A stretch of DNA of 64,000 nucleotides from Allomyces arbusculus. Its lineage: Eukaryota > Blastocladiomycota > Blastocladiomycetes > Blastocladiales > Blastocladiaceae. The notes beneath the pieces are model-generated. The model searched no databases, was not told the origin of the DNA, and was given only the letters and a program-made list of their open reading frames with translations. This document shows, piece by piece, positions 13,505 to 24,169 of this stretch. Within the stretch, counting starts at the first letter, position 1; each line of letters starts with the position of its first letter. Location: positions 1 through 64,000 of the forward strand of contig JADHYV010000015.1 in the NCBI GenBank assembly GCA_027604705.1, read 5' to 3'. The position numbers were made by a program, and so were the translations under genes.

Positions 13505-14744
13505 TCAGTTCTCACCAAAATCCAGGTGCACCAGCCACTGTTCCCATGCGTCGTCGTAGCTGTCACCAACCCATAAATCGCCGAAATGCACAAACCGAAA
13601 ATCCTCGTCCACCCGACCCACGCCTCCTCGCGCACGACAGGAGTGTCTAGCCTTGTCAGGTAGAGATTTAAATCGGCCAGCGAGTATACAGTAAATGTGA
13701 GCGTAGGTGTATACCGCTCGTGATCCATCATAGTTCGCTTGATAAGCGACCCGTTGGCCTAGTATTGCTGGAGCTTGTTGGCAATGCACGGGAGGAGCAA
13801 GTAGTACTCCGTAGCCGGGGCAAACAGCGTCTTTTCTGGGTACAGCGACAGCAACTTGATATCATCGAGGAGCGCGCGCAGCGCCTTGTGGGCGTTGCAC
13901 ACATGCACCAGGCAGTGATGTGGCACAAACGTGATGCCGTGCAATTCATTGGGGGACGTCAAATCAACTGTGGAGAAACCACGCCGGGGATATTGTTTCG
14001 GTGCGCTTCTTGCAGCCAGAGGACGTGGAGTGTCCAAAATGCAGCCCAGGATGATGCACGCGCACTGATGCGGTACGCACAAATTTAACCGCACCGGCGA
14101 AAACCATCTTAGAGTGCACAGGGCCGTACCGACGTCAACTGGTGAGGAGCCCCGGAACCCGATCCACAACGAGCACTTCGTAGCTGCGCCGGGTCGAAAG
14201 GGCGGGCGGTCAGTCGCACGGCAACTCGTCAAACAGGTCAAACTCGCACGGTTCTGGTTGCGAGAGGTCGAAGAGAAGGGAAAACGTTTTTGGCACGTAG
14301 CGAGAAAAATAGTTCAGCGTCCATATTGATTTGGATCTTGAGCTGGTGCTCCAGCTGGACACCAAAGAACCCAGCACGAGCCGTGAATGCACTCTGTTGC
14401 AGTTCCATTTTCGAGGCTGGCTGCTCGCCCGCGACAAGATGGCCTAGTTCCTCGGGCTGTGGGAACAGGAACCACACGTCGAGCTCCAATGTGCAAGTAC
14501 TGGGTGCTGGCACGTCTTCGACGAACGTAATTGCTCCGAATGGCGGCTCGTCCTCGTCGTTGCTCGAGTGCGGCTGACGACGAGTTGAGCGGCGAGCATT
14601 GCCGATCTTCGTGGGAGGCTCATGTAGAAGACTGACGTGAAGCTGCAAAAATGGGGCAACTTGAAGATGGGCCAGGAGGTTCGAGTGCAGGTGTTGCGGG
14701 GGACGTGTTTGATCCAAACACAAGGTCGAGGTCAAACACTTCAT
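13505..14744 (-). CDS. Unrecognised multi-exon protein
   Basis: Three blocks in different frames look coding and lie in order on the minus strand. Block 1 starts at an ATG at 14744 and includes [16 protein letters not shown] and [20 protein letters not shown]. Block 2 (about 13967-13762) begins right after a good acceptor (TTTCTCCACAG) and reads [17 protein letters not shown], then [20 protein letters not shown] and [17 protein letters not shown]. Block 3 ends at 13505 and reads [20 protein letters not shown], then [14 protein letters not shown]. Intervening sequence is short and could be introns of the usual size, but I could not fix the donors. No signal peptide or known motif was found. 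Coding status rests on amino-acid composition and the splice acceptor. Alternatively it is a decayed gene. Confidence 0.5.
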
Positions 14745-15086
14745 GCGTGGAAACGTGCTCGATGTTCGGAAGCAAGCGTCACTCCGCCATCACGTGCAGT
14801 TGACAAATGCGGTGCTTGTCTCTCCTCCTCTTTCTCCTCGGCTGATCAGTGGACACGGCGGCTGCCAACCCGTTCAATTTCTGCCAGCCAGACTGCGGAA
14901 CTTGCTGCATTCTCCAAAACCCCACCTTATTGCCCGAGCCGTCCTCGTTATTGCTGCTGTGATCGTGATTTTTTGTCAAGTGCGCCGACTTTTCAGCCCA
15001 AGCCTGCCCGCATACGCCGTGCCGTTACCGAGCGTCGCGTTTTTCGCACATCAAGCCGACATTTCTTGCGCGCAGCCCAGCTAACC
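14745..15086. promoter_or_regulatory. Divergent intergenic region upstream of CYB5D1
   Basis: A stretch of 342 bases lies between the minus-strand start at 14744 and the CYB5D1 start at 15087, presumably with promoters for both. It is C/T-rich from 14,810 to 14,860. I see no defined element. Confidence 0.3.
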
Positions 15087-15861
15087 ATGCCAGAGCCCGT
15101 TGCATCAAGCGGTGGCAGCGTCGAGGCCCTGATTGACGCACCCAAGGCCGCCTACTTTACGCCCGCCGAGGTCGCGCGGCACAATACGACCGATGACATG
15201 TGGGTGTCGTGGCTCGGCACCGTCTACAACTTGACGCCGCTCGCCAAGCAATTCCAAGGTCTGTGCCCTTGTTTCCAGCACACGGTCATGCACCTTCGCT
15301 TCTCTGCTTACACGCTCGACCCGATCATTAGATGACGCGCGCCTCCTCCCGCTGCGGCGCAACGCCGGCCGCGACATTTCGCACTGGTTCGACGCATCCA
15401 CGGGAGACTTGCGGCAGCGCATCGACCCAGCCACGGGCCTGCGCGTGCCGGTGTGCCCCGACGGCGTCCCACCGCACGTTCCGGACGTGACGCGGCCCGC
15501 GACCGACTGGACGTGGGACGTTTCGGTCCCGTGGTGGCGCGACGCGTCGGCGGCCGTCGGCAAGCTGTCGCAGCGCACGCGGCACGTGCGCATCGTCAAC
15601 ACGCTCACGCAGGACGTGACGGTTCTCGAGGTCTGCGCCGAGGAACCCGTGACAGCGATTGTCGGCCGGTACCTGCTGTACAACAAGCACGCCAAGGGGT
15701 ATGTCTGGAAGTACCTGGGCCGCGTGCTCGACATGGCCGGCACGCTCGAGCAGAATGGGATCCCAGACGAGGCCGACGAAATGGACAAGGTCGGGATGAA
15801 CGAGCAAGAGTGGATGGTCTCGCTGTTTTTGTACTTCTCGGACGACTTGACCGTGGCGTGA
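15087..15861 (+). CDS. CYB5D1: Cytochrome b5 domain-containing protein 1
   Basis: Two exons (15087-15258 and 15332-15861) with a 73-nt phase-1 intron give 233 residues, close to the usual length of about 228. The N-terminal heme-binding-like domain reads [20 protein letters not shown] and [15 protein letters not shown]. After the intron come [20 protein letters not shown], then [33 protein letters not shown] and LEQNGIPDE, and the C-terminal LYFSDDL. This is a full-length match to animal and algal CYB5D1. Work in algae and vertebrates ties the family to cilia, through radial spokes and redox control of motility. Its presence supports a flagellated stage in this organism. The start is the first ATG, preceded by CTAACC. 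Confidence 0.9.
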
Positions 15862-17113
15862 TGCGCGCGCGGGGGTTGCGGGGTGCGAAAAGATGCACTG
15901 GGGGTGGTGAAGAGACTTGGCAGCGGCGTGATGTCGAATATATTCTCAGTTAGACGCAAGGATTGGGTTAGCTCGGCTCAAAATGGACTTTTTCACAGTT
16001 TTACCAAGGGATTGCTGGCCGAACAGGATTTGCCGACTCCCTGTAGGCAAAAATTTGCGAACCCGGTGTTTCAGATGCTCGACGTCAGCAGACTTGCTTG
16101 AGAACGCTCGGGATCGCTCGGTTCTTTAGAAGACGATGAGAAGTGGAATATTGTCGATGTGACTCGGGGCGACAGCATCCGCATTCTCCGCGATCTCACT
16201 TTTATTTCACGACAACGCACTCCAAATGCATTCATTGCCTTCTGCCACTCGACTCGAGTCGTAACTCCAAAAACTCCTTGGCCCAAATCTTTGAACCACA
16301 ATTTCTCGCCAACCAGCAATCACATCCACTTCGCCTTTGCACCACGGCTGGGCGCTCTGGTATTCTTTCTGATACAATGCAGCAATAATGCGAAAGTTGC
16401 ACACAGGCCGATAAAAACGCGATTTTGTGTTTGCGTGCTGACAATCCTCGTTCTGCCCAAGGCGACTGAGCCTCGCATGATTTGACAAGCTCGCGCACAC
16501 GTGCTCACTTCTCCCATTCTTTCCTTTGGCGCGTGTTTGAGGTTATGGCATGGCTTTGGGAGATGTTTGGCGAGAGCACGCTCAACTACGCGACAAAACA
16601 CGCTCAGCAGTTCCAGAGCGCGTGTGGTTGTCATGATCATCTATGATGTGAAGAGTACATGGCACACGTGCACCAGGCGGCGTGTCGTGCGATTGTTGAG
16701 GCATCAATGGTCGCGCCCAGGGCCAAGTCAGACTGGTTTGAATTTACCGGTCTTGCTCCGTCCTTGCGAAAACTTGGTTTCATGTCGTGCAAGTTTTGTG
16801 GTTGAGTTTTTTCGGTTTTCTCTTGTGGGCGCGGGTATCATGCCAATTCATCCATCAAAAACATCCCTCTTGTTGCACGTTTGACCAGCGGTGACGAGCG
16901 TCGACGAGCGTCGACGATGATGAGCATCTGCAAGTCTGCATCAAGAACTTCGTCTGCGGCTTTAACTCGAGACCCAGATGGCTGTGAGCGGAGGCATGAA
17001 CTTAAAGACAAGAACGCAAAAGCAGATGAATTCAGGCTCCGTCTGTTGTCCCCAGTCCCGTCCTTCCCACCCTTCCCTCCACAGTGCACCGGCCCGAGCA
17101 CCTCATTCTTCGC
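15862..17113. other. Convergent intergenic region, no confident gene
   Basis: This lies between the 3' ends of CYB5D1 and the permease gene. One stretch near 16130-16310 reads KWNIVDVTRGDSIRILRDL and onward on the plus strand and could be an old exon, but it has no start, no family match and no splice support. Around 16895-16920 there is a small GACGAGCGTC tandem repeat. Otherwise nothing is recognisable. Confidence 0.3.
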
Positions 17114-20100
17114 TTACATGCCCTTGAGCGCCATGGCAATCTTCTTTTGCCTGTACTGCGACGCCGGGTACCACGATCCGGCTACCGCGACCACAACGGA
17201 AAACACGACCACAAACGCGTAGAGACCTGACGGGAACGCGAGCACCATGGGCATTTCTGTGAAGAGGTTGAACTGCAGCGTGACGGTCACGGCCGTGATC
17301 CCGCCCACGAGCGTTCCGAGTACGACGGTGGCGATGACGATGGCGAGCGCCTCGTACACGTAGACGCGCACGACCGTCGAGCCCTGGGATCACAAGAAGG
17401 GTGAGCGTGGGTTAGTGATTACGGTCGAGGAAAAGTGGAGAGTGAAACGGAGCGTACGTCGAGCCCAATCGCGCGAAGCACGCCAAACTCCCACGCGTTT
17501 TCGCGTAGGTTGGCCGTAAATGAGAGCCACAGAACAAAGAACGAGAGCAGGATCCCGACGAGCGCCACTAAGTCCGGCATCGAATGTGAGCTGTCGTCTC
17601 GCGTTTCACCCCACGCATGCACCCAGCCGTACCGATATTGAAGAGCAAATTGATAAAAAACGCGGCCGAATCCGTCGCCTTGAGCTGGTACCGCAGGTTC
17701 TGCACTTGCAAATCATGGTCCCCAAGTACCGTATTCAACCCATTGATCACGGCCTCGACCTGCAGGTCCGACATGCCCCCGCGCAACCGCACCAGTAGCG
17801 TCTTTTTCGGCACCGTCCACCCACGCCCCCGCGCGTCCGCGGCCGACACGTTCCCGACGACCGCCGGCATACTTACGACGCGCGTGTAACTTGTTCCCGC
17901 GACCGCATCCACGTCGTCGAGCAACGCCTGGTACCGGTCCATACTCACGAGCAGTGGGGCTTTACTCACCGTCAACCGATTGACTCCCGCGAGTCCGGGC
18001 AGTTTCTTGACGATCGCCAGCGGCCGTGCCAGCTGTTGCCGCGTGACCGACCACGCCGCGGTCCCACCGGGCCAGTACTCGACCTCGATCACGCAATTCG
18101 TGGACGGCGTCGCGTAGAGCGTGTCGGCCACCGCCTCGGAAATCACGACGGGGATCGCCGACGTGTAGGCAGCCGTCTCGTTTGCGACGGGCGGCGACGT
18201 GAGCGGTGGCGGAGGGACCACGCGCATATCCGCGGGGACGAAAGGCAACAGAGGGGTGCTGAGCGCCGGAATAACGGCCGACGGGGCCAAACCGTCAGCG
18301 ACGGTCACGGGCATGTAGTATTGCCCGAGCGCCACGTCGAGGTAGTTGCGCTGCACGCCGAGAATCTGCGCCTGTGGGCGGTCCAGACTCGCGAGACTCG
18401 CGAATCGCGTCGTGGAAACCACGTAGTAGCTCGTGAGCGGCCAGGTCAGGAACGTGAACCCGGCCACGTCCGGCACTGTGCGCAGGTACTGGTCGAGCCG
18501 TGGTTCTGGTAATGGGGAAATGAACGACTTGCCCTGCACAACGAGGTCGGCGCCATAGGTCCACTCGAGCGTCTGCGCAAGCGTGTTGGCCTGCAGTTGG
18601 AACATGACTGCGGCAAAGATGATGTAGGCGAGGCACAGCGTGAACATGAGCGCCGTCTTCTGGTTACGCTTCAGATGCGATGCCAGGTTTTTGGCGACAA
18701 CGCCGAGAATCACCTTGTCGCCCGCGGCCACGACCATGATCGCCATGACGGCCATTTCTAACACGTGCTGCAAGACTTGCGCGACGAGCGTCTGGCCCAC
18801 AACCATGCCGAGCAGAATGATCGTCAAGATGCGGAACAGCAAGCCTGTGTCGTTGAAGATGAACGCGACCGGGACCATGTAGTAGACCATGAACCCGACG
18901 CCAACGAGGAGCAGCGCGAGAATGGTTTCGCCGATATTGATGCCGAGGTCGGTCAATCGCTTGATCGTGACAATCGAGTCGAACACGACGTGGTGGTAAA
19001 TGTCGAGCGCATCGCGCAGGGTCTGTGTGAGCGCGCGCCGGATCGGAACGAGCATGCCGACGAGCGGCAAGATCAGACCGAGACCAATACCGAGTCCCCA
19101 TGCGCTAGGGTCAAGTTGCAGCGCCATGGGCACTGCGGCAAAACTGCTGAGAAAGAACTCGACGGGAACGTAAAGAATGACACAGACGAGCAGGCCGAGG
19201 CCAATGGCGGGTACCGAGAAGTGGATCGACTGCAGGATTAGGAGGTGAATGAGGCTCGTTTGCCGCAGGCCAAGTGTTCGGAGCATCTAGTCCAAGAATG
19301 ACTGGTGAGCATGACGGCACGTCGGGAGCTCCGATTGAAAGACTGTGACAGTACCCCATACTCGAATGTCTTCTCCTCCACGTCGGCCAAGAGCAGCGAG
19401 TAAATGAGCAGTACAGCGAGCAACGACAGGACCGCAATCACCGTAAAGAAAATTTCGTCCATGAACACACGGATAAAGCTCGTGCCCTTGAGAGCCAAGT
19501 TGAGCACGTCCACTAGATCCACGGGTGCAAACAGCCCAATCACGCGCATTACGTCGTTGGCCACCTCGATGATCGCGCGGCTCCGGTCTATATCGCTCAT
19601 CGTGTAGATCGCGAGCCGGTCGCGCATCATCAACACCATCGACATGGCATAGTCGCGGAGCCGAAACGAGGCCACGTCGCTCGCTTTCCACGGCACAGCC
19701 GACGCGGCGAGCGGGTTTTGCGCAAGCTGCGCCGCCGTCCGCTTGAGCATGATCTCGGTCGGGTCGAGGTCCACGACAATCACGTTGCCCAGGTTCTGCG
19801 GGAACTTACCGTCCGGTTGCTCAATCGCGTCGACGACGGTCATAGTCTGCGTGAGCGTCGCAAACTGGTCGGCCTGGTTGTTGGTCACGGCGCCAAGCGG
19901 AACGCGGTAGGTCCCGTCCGGCTGCAGCTGCGCCGACTGGTAGATGGCGGTGCGATTGGCGCCTGTGACGAGAATGGCCATCTCAAGTTGGGTGCGCGTG
20001 AGCGTAATTTGCGCTTGGTTCAGTGACGTGCTGTTGCCCATGGCAGACTACGAGTTGAATGGGCTCGTGAGTGCGAAAAACGTGAAGCGGGGAAAGAACG

Positions 20101-21983
20101 TCCGTACCGCCATCACAACCGAAAGATCCATTTTCAAATTGATGGTATCGCCGAGGTTGGGTCGTTTGCCGAGAGCGCGGAGCAGCGAGCCGGTCACTAT
20201 GCAAAGAAGAAAATCAGCAACGCATTAGAGGGGAATCCCCCCGGCCGCATACGTACCGTGGGCCTCATTTTCGCCCAGCGGGCGGTGCTTCCAGCTGACG
20301 CCGACGCCGAGATCCTGCTCGAGCTTCGTGTCCATGATGAGCACGACTGCCGTGGCAAGCACGTCGCGTTTGACGGCGCTCGTGTTCCACTGGCCCTGGT
20401 CGGACACGGTCACATTGACGGGCAAAATCCAGCGCGGCACGGCGCCGCGAATCGACGTGACCGACGCGAGCCGCATCGTGAGGTCGGTCGCGTTGAGAAA
20501 CATGGACGTGCCGTCCTGGCTTGGGGTCATGAGCAAATCGTATTGGCCGACCTAGGAGAGACGAGGTCGTCAATTTCGCAGCTCCCAGTTATTGCAGGGG
20601 TTCGAAGAGACGCACCGTGTCCTCGGACAATTTGACAAAGACAATTGAGGACCGCACGAGCGCGTTGCGGACCAAGGTCAGGAACACGACGACCAGAAAC
20701 ACGGTAACGAGCCCAATCAGGAACGAGCGGTAGTTGCGTTTGTTTTCGGCCTCGACATAGGACACGAGCATCTTGGCGCTGCCCCACGCCTCGGTGAGCC
20801 GCTGTCTCCATGGTGGACCTGCAAAACGTCTCGCCAGCGGCGGCACGGGCTGTGGCTCGTTCACGTCGGGTCCAGGACGCACTGGTGAGGCCGGTGAAGT
20901 CGCGCCGAGTGGTGGTGGGTGGGTGAGCGGAATCGCCGACGTTGGCGACGAGAAATCCCACGCCTTGGGCGACTCGGCGCGCGACTGGGGCGTTTGCAGC
21001 GATGCGTCGAGACGAAACGGGTTCGGTGCAACTGCTGCATGGCTGGTCGTGATCGGCGGAACGGCCAGAATTGGAATCGATCTTTGCGGAACCAGTGGTG
21101 GCCATGCAGGGTCGACGCGATCACGCACGAGATCGGGCGACGGGTGCACGGAGAGCGGGTGAACAGGGTCGTCGGGCGTATAGGGTCGGCTTTCGCTCGG
21201 CCCGCCCGCCGGGGTATTGAGCGCGCGGGAAGGTGAGGGTGCTGGCGACGGCGACGGAGCAACATCTGTTCGGGTCCCAGAACCCGAAATTCGTGTTGCT
21301 GGCGCGTCTGCCGCCGCGCCAGTCGCAAACACAGTGCGCGGGTCAATACCGGGCGATGGTGCGGCAAACTGCGCGTACGGCTCGACCCGGCCAGCGCCAA
21401 ACACAGAGATCGAGTGCGCCTGGCGGACGTGCCGCGACCCGGACCCGGGCCGGTTCGGGCTGCTGTTGATGGCCAGGCCCGGCGAGATCGGGATCGTAAA
21501 CTGATGTGGCAGCACGAGTGCCGCTGGTGGCGTCTGCACGCGAGAGCGGAAGGACGACGAGGACGTTGGTCGACCATGGTCGACACTTCGGCTCACGCCG
21601 CGCGGGTGCCCTCCAGGAGACGTTGCACGCTGCGGCAGAGATTCGTCCGCAAATGGGTTGGTGGGCACGGACCCAGGCGAAGCAAACGGGTTCGGTGCAG
21701 GAGCCGTCGTAAAGGGCACGCCGGCAGAGAATGTGGGGAGCGATTCGGGGGCCAGCTCGTCGAACGGGTTGTAAGGCGGCGGTGGTGAAGCACTGCCGCC
21801 ATGGCTGGCCGAGGATGCTGCACTGGTTGCGCTCGGTGGAGCGGCCCGACGGTCCAAGGTTGATGGCCTCGACACGGGCACGGCCCAGTAGCCGGGCGAC
21901 GCGGCGCGATCCATGTCGCGTTCACGGCTCGCTCGTGCGTTTGCGGGCAGCTGGTTGTCGGGCGTCTCCTTGTTGCTTGACAT
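17114..21983 (-). CDS. FtsX/MacB-type ABC3 permease, eukaryotic, seven exons
   Basis: Exons are 21983-20616, 20551-20257, 20196-20108, 20047-19355, 19286-17633, 17567-17458 and 17383-17114; introns are 60-74 nt and all phases agree, giving about 1,492 residues. Residues 1-425 are a Pro/Ser-rich cytosolic tail with NPF motifs (PNPFASPG, TNPFADES). TM1 follows (FLIGLVTVFLVVVFLTLV), then a large extracytoplasmic region. The first FtsX domain has an EYGMLRTLGLRQTSL loop between helices; the second has EFGVLRAIGLD followed by the last three helices, ending in ASQYRQKKIAMALKGM. The E-[YF]-G-x-L-R-x-[IL]-G-L signature is diagnostic of FtsX/LolCE/MacB permeases, which transmit ATP-driven force to lipoproteins or periplasmic partners. 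No ATPase domain is in this gene. Its substrate is unknown. Confidence 0.85.
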
Positions 21984-22218
21984 GGCGTGTGTTGTAGCAG
22001 CAGACCATGACCCCTTGGAAGTGGTGGACTTGCGATTTTTGGGAGCACGCGGGGCAAAGGTGATCGCCTGCACATGTGATCGCGTTACCAGTCCTCCAGA
22101 ATCCTCCACACCACACCCTTCAAGCTTTCGTGATCTGTCGAAGCGACCCACATCCGTCCAAGGGCTGTCGTTCTCCAATGCTTTGACTCCAGTGAGCGAT
22201 GCAACTTGTATTCCATTA

Positions 22219-23830
22219 TCAAATTTTTGCCGCCCGCGCGACAAGCGCGCGCAGCGTCGACCCAACAACGCGCACGAGCGGCACCTCCTCGATCTTCTGC
22301 GGCGCCGGACCATGCGTCTCGTCGGGCGCCGAGCCCGCGAGGGTCGGCGCGTTCGTGGCGGCGGGCGCGAGCGTGTTACTGGTCCCCGACATGGCGCCGT
22401 GCACGGCGCGCGTCTCAAGTGAGAACAGGTCGGTCACGGCATTCGGCACGCCCGTGGCCACGTCGACGATCAGGTCCCCGAGAACAGGGAAGAATTTGAA
22501 CGCTAATAGACGGTGAAGTGAGTTTCGTGGGTGGGCACGAATGGAGAAGAAGCGATGCGCAGCATACCATGTCCTGACCCGCCCGACGCGACCACAATCC
22601 CGCCCGGTTGCCGCGCAATCGCAAAGTGGTGGTCGGGCGTGTTCGTGTAGGTGCACAGTCGCGCATGCACGATCGGGAACTCGAGCAGTTGCGGCACAAT
22701 GGCGGCAATGGCGCGGTGGAAGAGTGGCAGGCACGTTGCGGGCAGCGTGCCGGAAACGGGCGCATGCCCGCGCGTGGACGCGGCGTCGGTCGTCGTGGAA
22801 GCGAGTGAGATGGGAACGTCGTTTCCGGCTTGGCGCGATGAAATATACCCGGCGTAATCGATCGCAACCTTAAGAATGCCGTCGCCTGTGATCGGGAAGC
22901 CGTAGACGAGCGTGTCTGTTGGAAACAATGCTCGTGTCAGCTCGAAAGCGTCAACGGATTCAGACTGCAGCATGTACGGTCCATACCCGAATCCAGCGCC
23001 ACGGCCCACACGGGGAACTTGTCGGACGTGAACGCAGCGCGCTGCGAGACAGGCACATGGAAATGCAGGACGGGCATCATTTGCGCGCGCAAGTACTTGG
23101 CCCACGCTGGGACCAGGCTCGGTGTCCATGCGCCCGCGGCGACCACGACCGTATCGGCCGTATGCCGCACCCCATCGGCCGTCACGGCCGTCGGCTGGTT
23201 GCCGGGAATCACTTGCACGGCAAGTCCACGCTCAGTTCCCGTCACAAACTTGACCCCAGCGCGCATACACGCGGCGCGCACGGCCGTCACCGCGTCCGAT
23301 GCCTTGGCCCACCCGCCCGTGCGGTTCAGGTACCCCTCGATCCCCTTGGCCGCGCCGAGTGCCGGGAACCTCTTGCCGAGCCCTGATCCGTCCGGGAACA
23401 AGCCGTTGGCAATCGCCACGGGTGCTGCGACGGGTTGACCGGATGACGGCCACGTCCAGGCCTTGGCACCCTCGAGCACTGCCTGTGCAAACCCGAAATC
23501 CGCAATCTGCGTGCCCGGTGAAGCGGCAAAGACGACGCCCGACTCGATGTAACAGCCGCGCGCAGGCCAGGTTGTGTCGTTCCATTTCTCAATGGCTTGC
23601 AGCGCGAGCCGTTCGTAGAGGCGCGCGCCGCCATAGTCGAACCGCACAATCTTGTTCAAGTCGCAAGATGCAGCATCGCGCGCCGAATCGTCGCGCGCAT
23701 CGGCTTCGAGGACGGTGATCTTGGCGGACGGGTGGCGACGCGTGTAGGCGAGCGCCGCGGCCAGGCCAAACTCGCCGGCGCCAACAATGACGATGCGGTG
23801 CGGGGTCGCGCTGGGGTTGTTGGTCGTCAT
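22219..23830 (-). CDS. FAD-dependent amine/amino-acid oxidase (fructosyl-amine or sarcosine oxidase type), probably peroxisomal
   Basis: Three exons (23830-22987, 22915-22568, 22502-22219; introns 71 and 65 nt, phases consistent) give 491 residues. The N-terminus holds the Rossmann motif RIVIVGAGEFGLAAALAY (GxGxxG), and the strand ends in VLEAD. RFDYGGARLYERLALQAIEKW is the second family signature. The C-terminal part has LCTYTNTPDHHFAIA, whose cysteine corresponds to the residue that binds FAD covalently in monomeric sarcosine and fructosyl-amine oxidases, followed by ASGGSGHAFKFFPVLGDLI across the last intron. These enzymes oxidise secondary amines such as sarcosine, pipecolate or glycated amino acids and release hydrogen peroxide. 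The last three residues are AKI, a variant PTS1 known from yeast peroxisomal enzymes. Exact substrate cannot be told. The C-terminus has an inserted Pro/Ala-rich loop. Confidence 0.85.
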
Positions 23831-24169
23831 GGTGCAGATCGTGCTGGTAATGTATTAAGTAGCGATCGAGCAACTAGCGCGTCGTGAACTTGATGGGATC
23901 CTCCGGGCCGCAAGAGAGAGGCAGTTGGTCGTCCCGCAGCGCCCGTCTCGTCCTCAGCATTTCTCTCCCCCCGCCCCCTCCCCTCGCGTCGCGTCGCCTT
24001 GTCGGTCATGCTGCAGCGGCAGCGACAGTGGCGACTTTGCAGCCACTCTCGTGTAATCAAAACAATATGCGCCGCGAGTCATAGCATAGTCCGCCACGCG
24101 CCAGAAATTTCCTGCGCGCCGAGGTTGTGCCGGCCGCCGCCGGCCGACATTCTTGTTGCACCAGGCGCC
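23831..24169. promoter_or_regulatory. Divergent promoter region, oxidase / RING-like gene
   Basis: A stretch of 339 bases lies between divergent starts at 23830 (minus) and 24170 (plus). A CT-rich tract at about 23,966-23,990 lies in the middle. No defined motif is recognised. Confidence 0.35.

Noticed and set aside
16130-16485. Short coding exon in the CYB5D1/permease intergenic region
   Set aside because: The amino-acid string looks plausible but there is no start, no splice site pair and no family match.
20048-20081. A 34-nt intron in the permease gene
   Set aside because: The phases do not match; a donor at 20107 gives a 60-nt phase-0 intron like its neighbours.
22937-23000. Frameshift in the amine-oxidase gene near GYGPYML
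   Set aside because: The apparent shift is removed by a 71-nt intron (22986-22916) with GTATGG and TTTCCAACAG ends that joins conserved sequence in phase.
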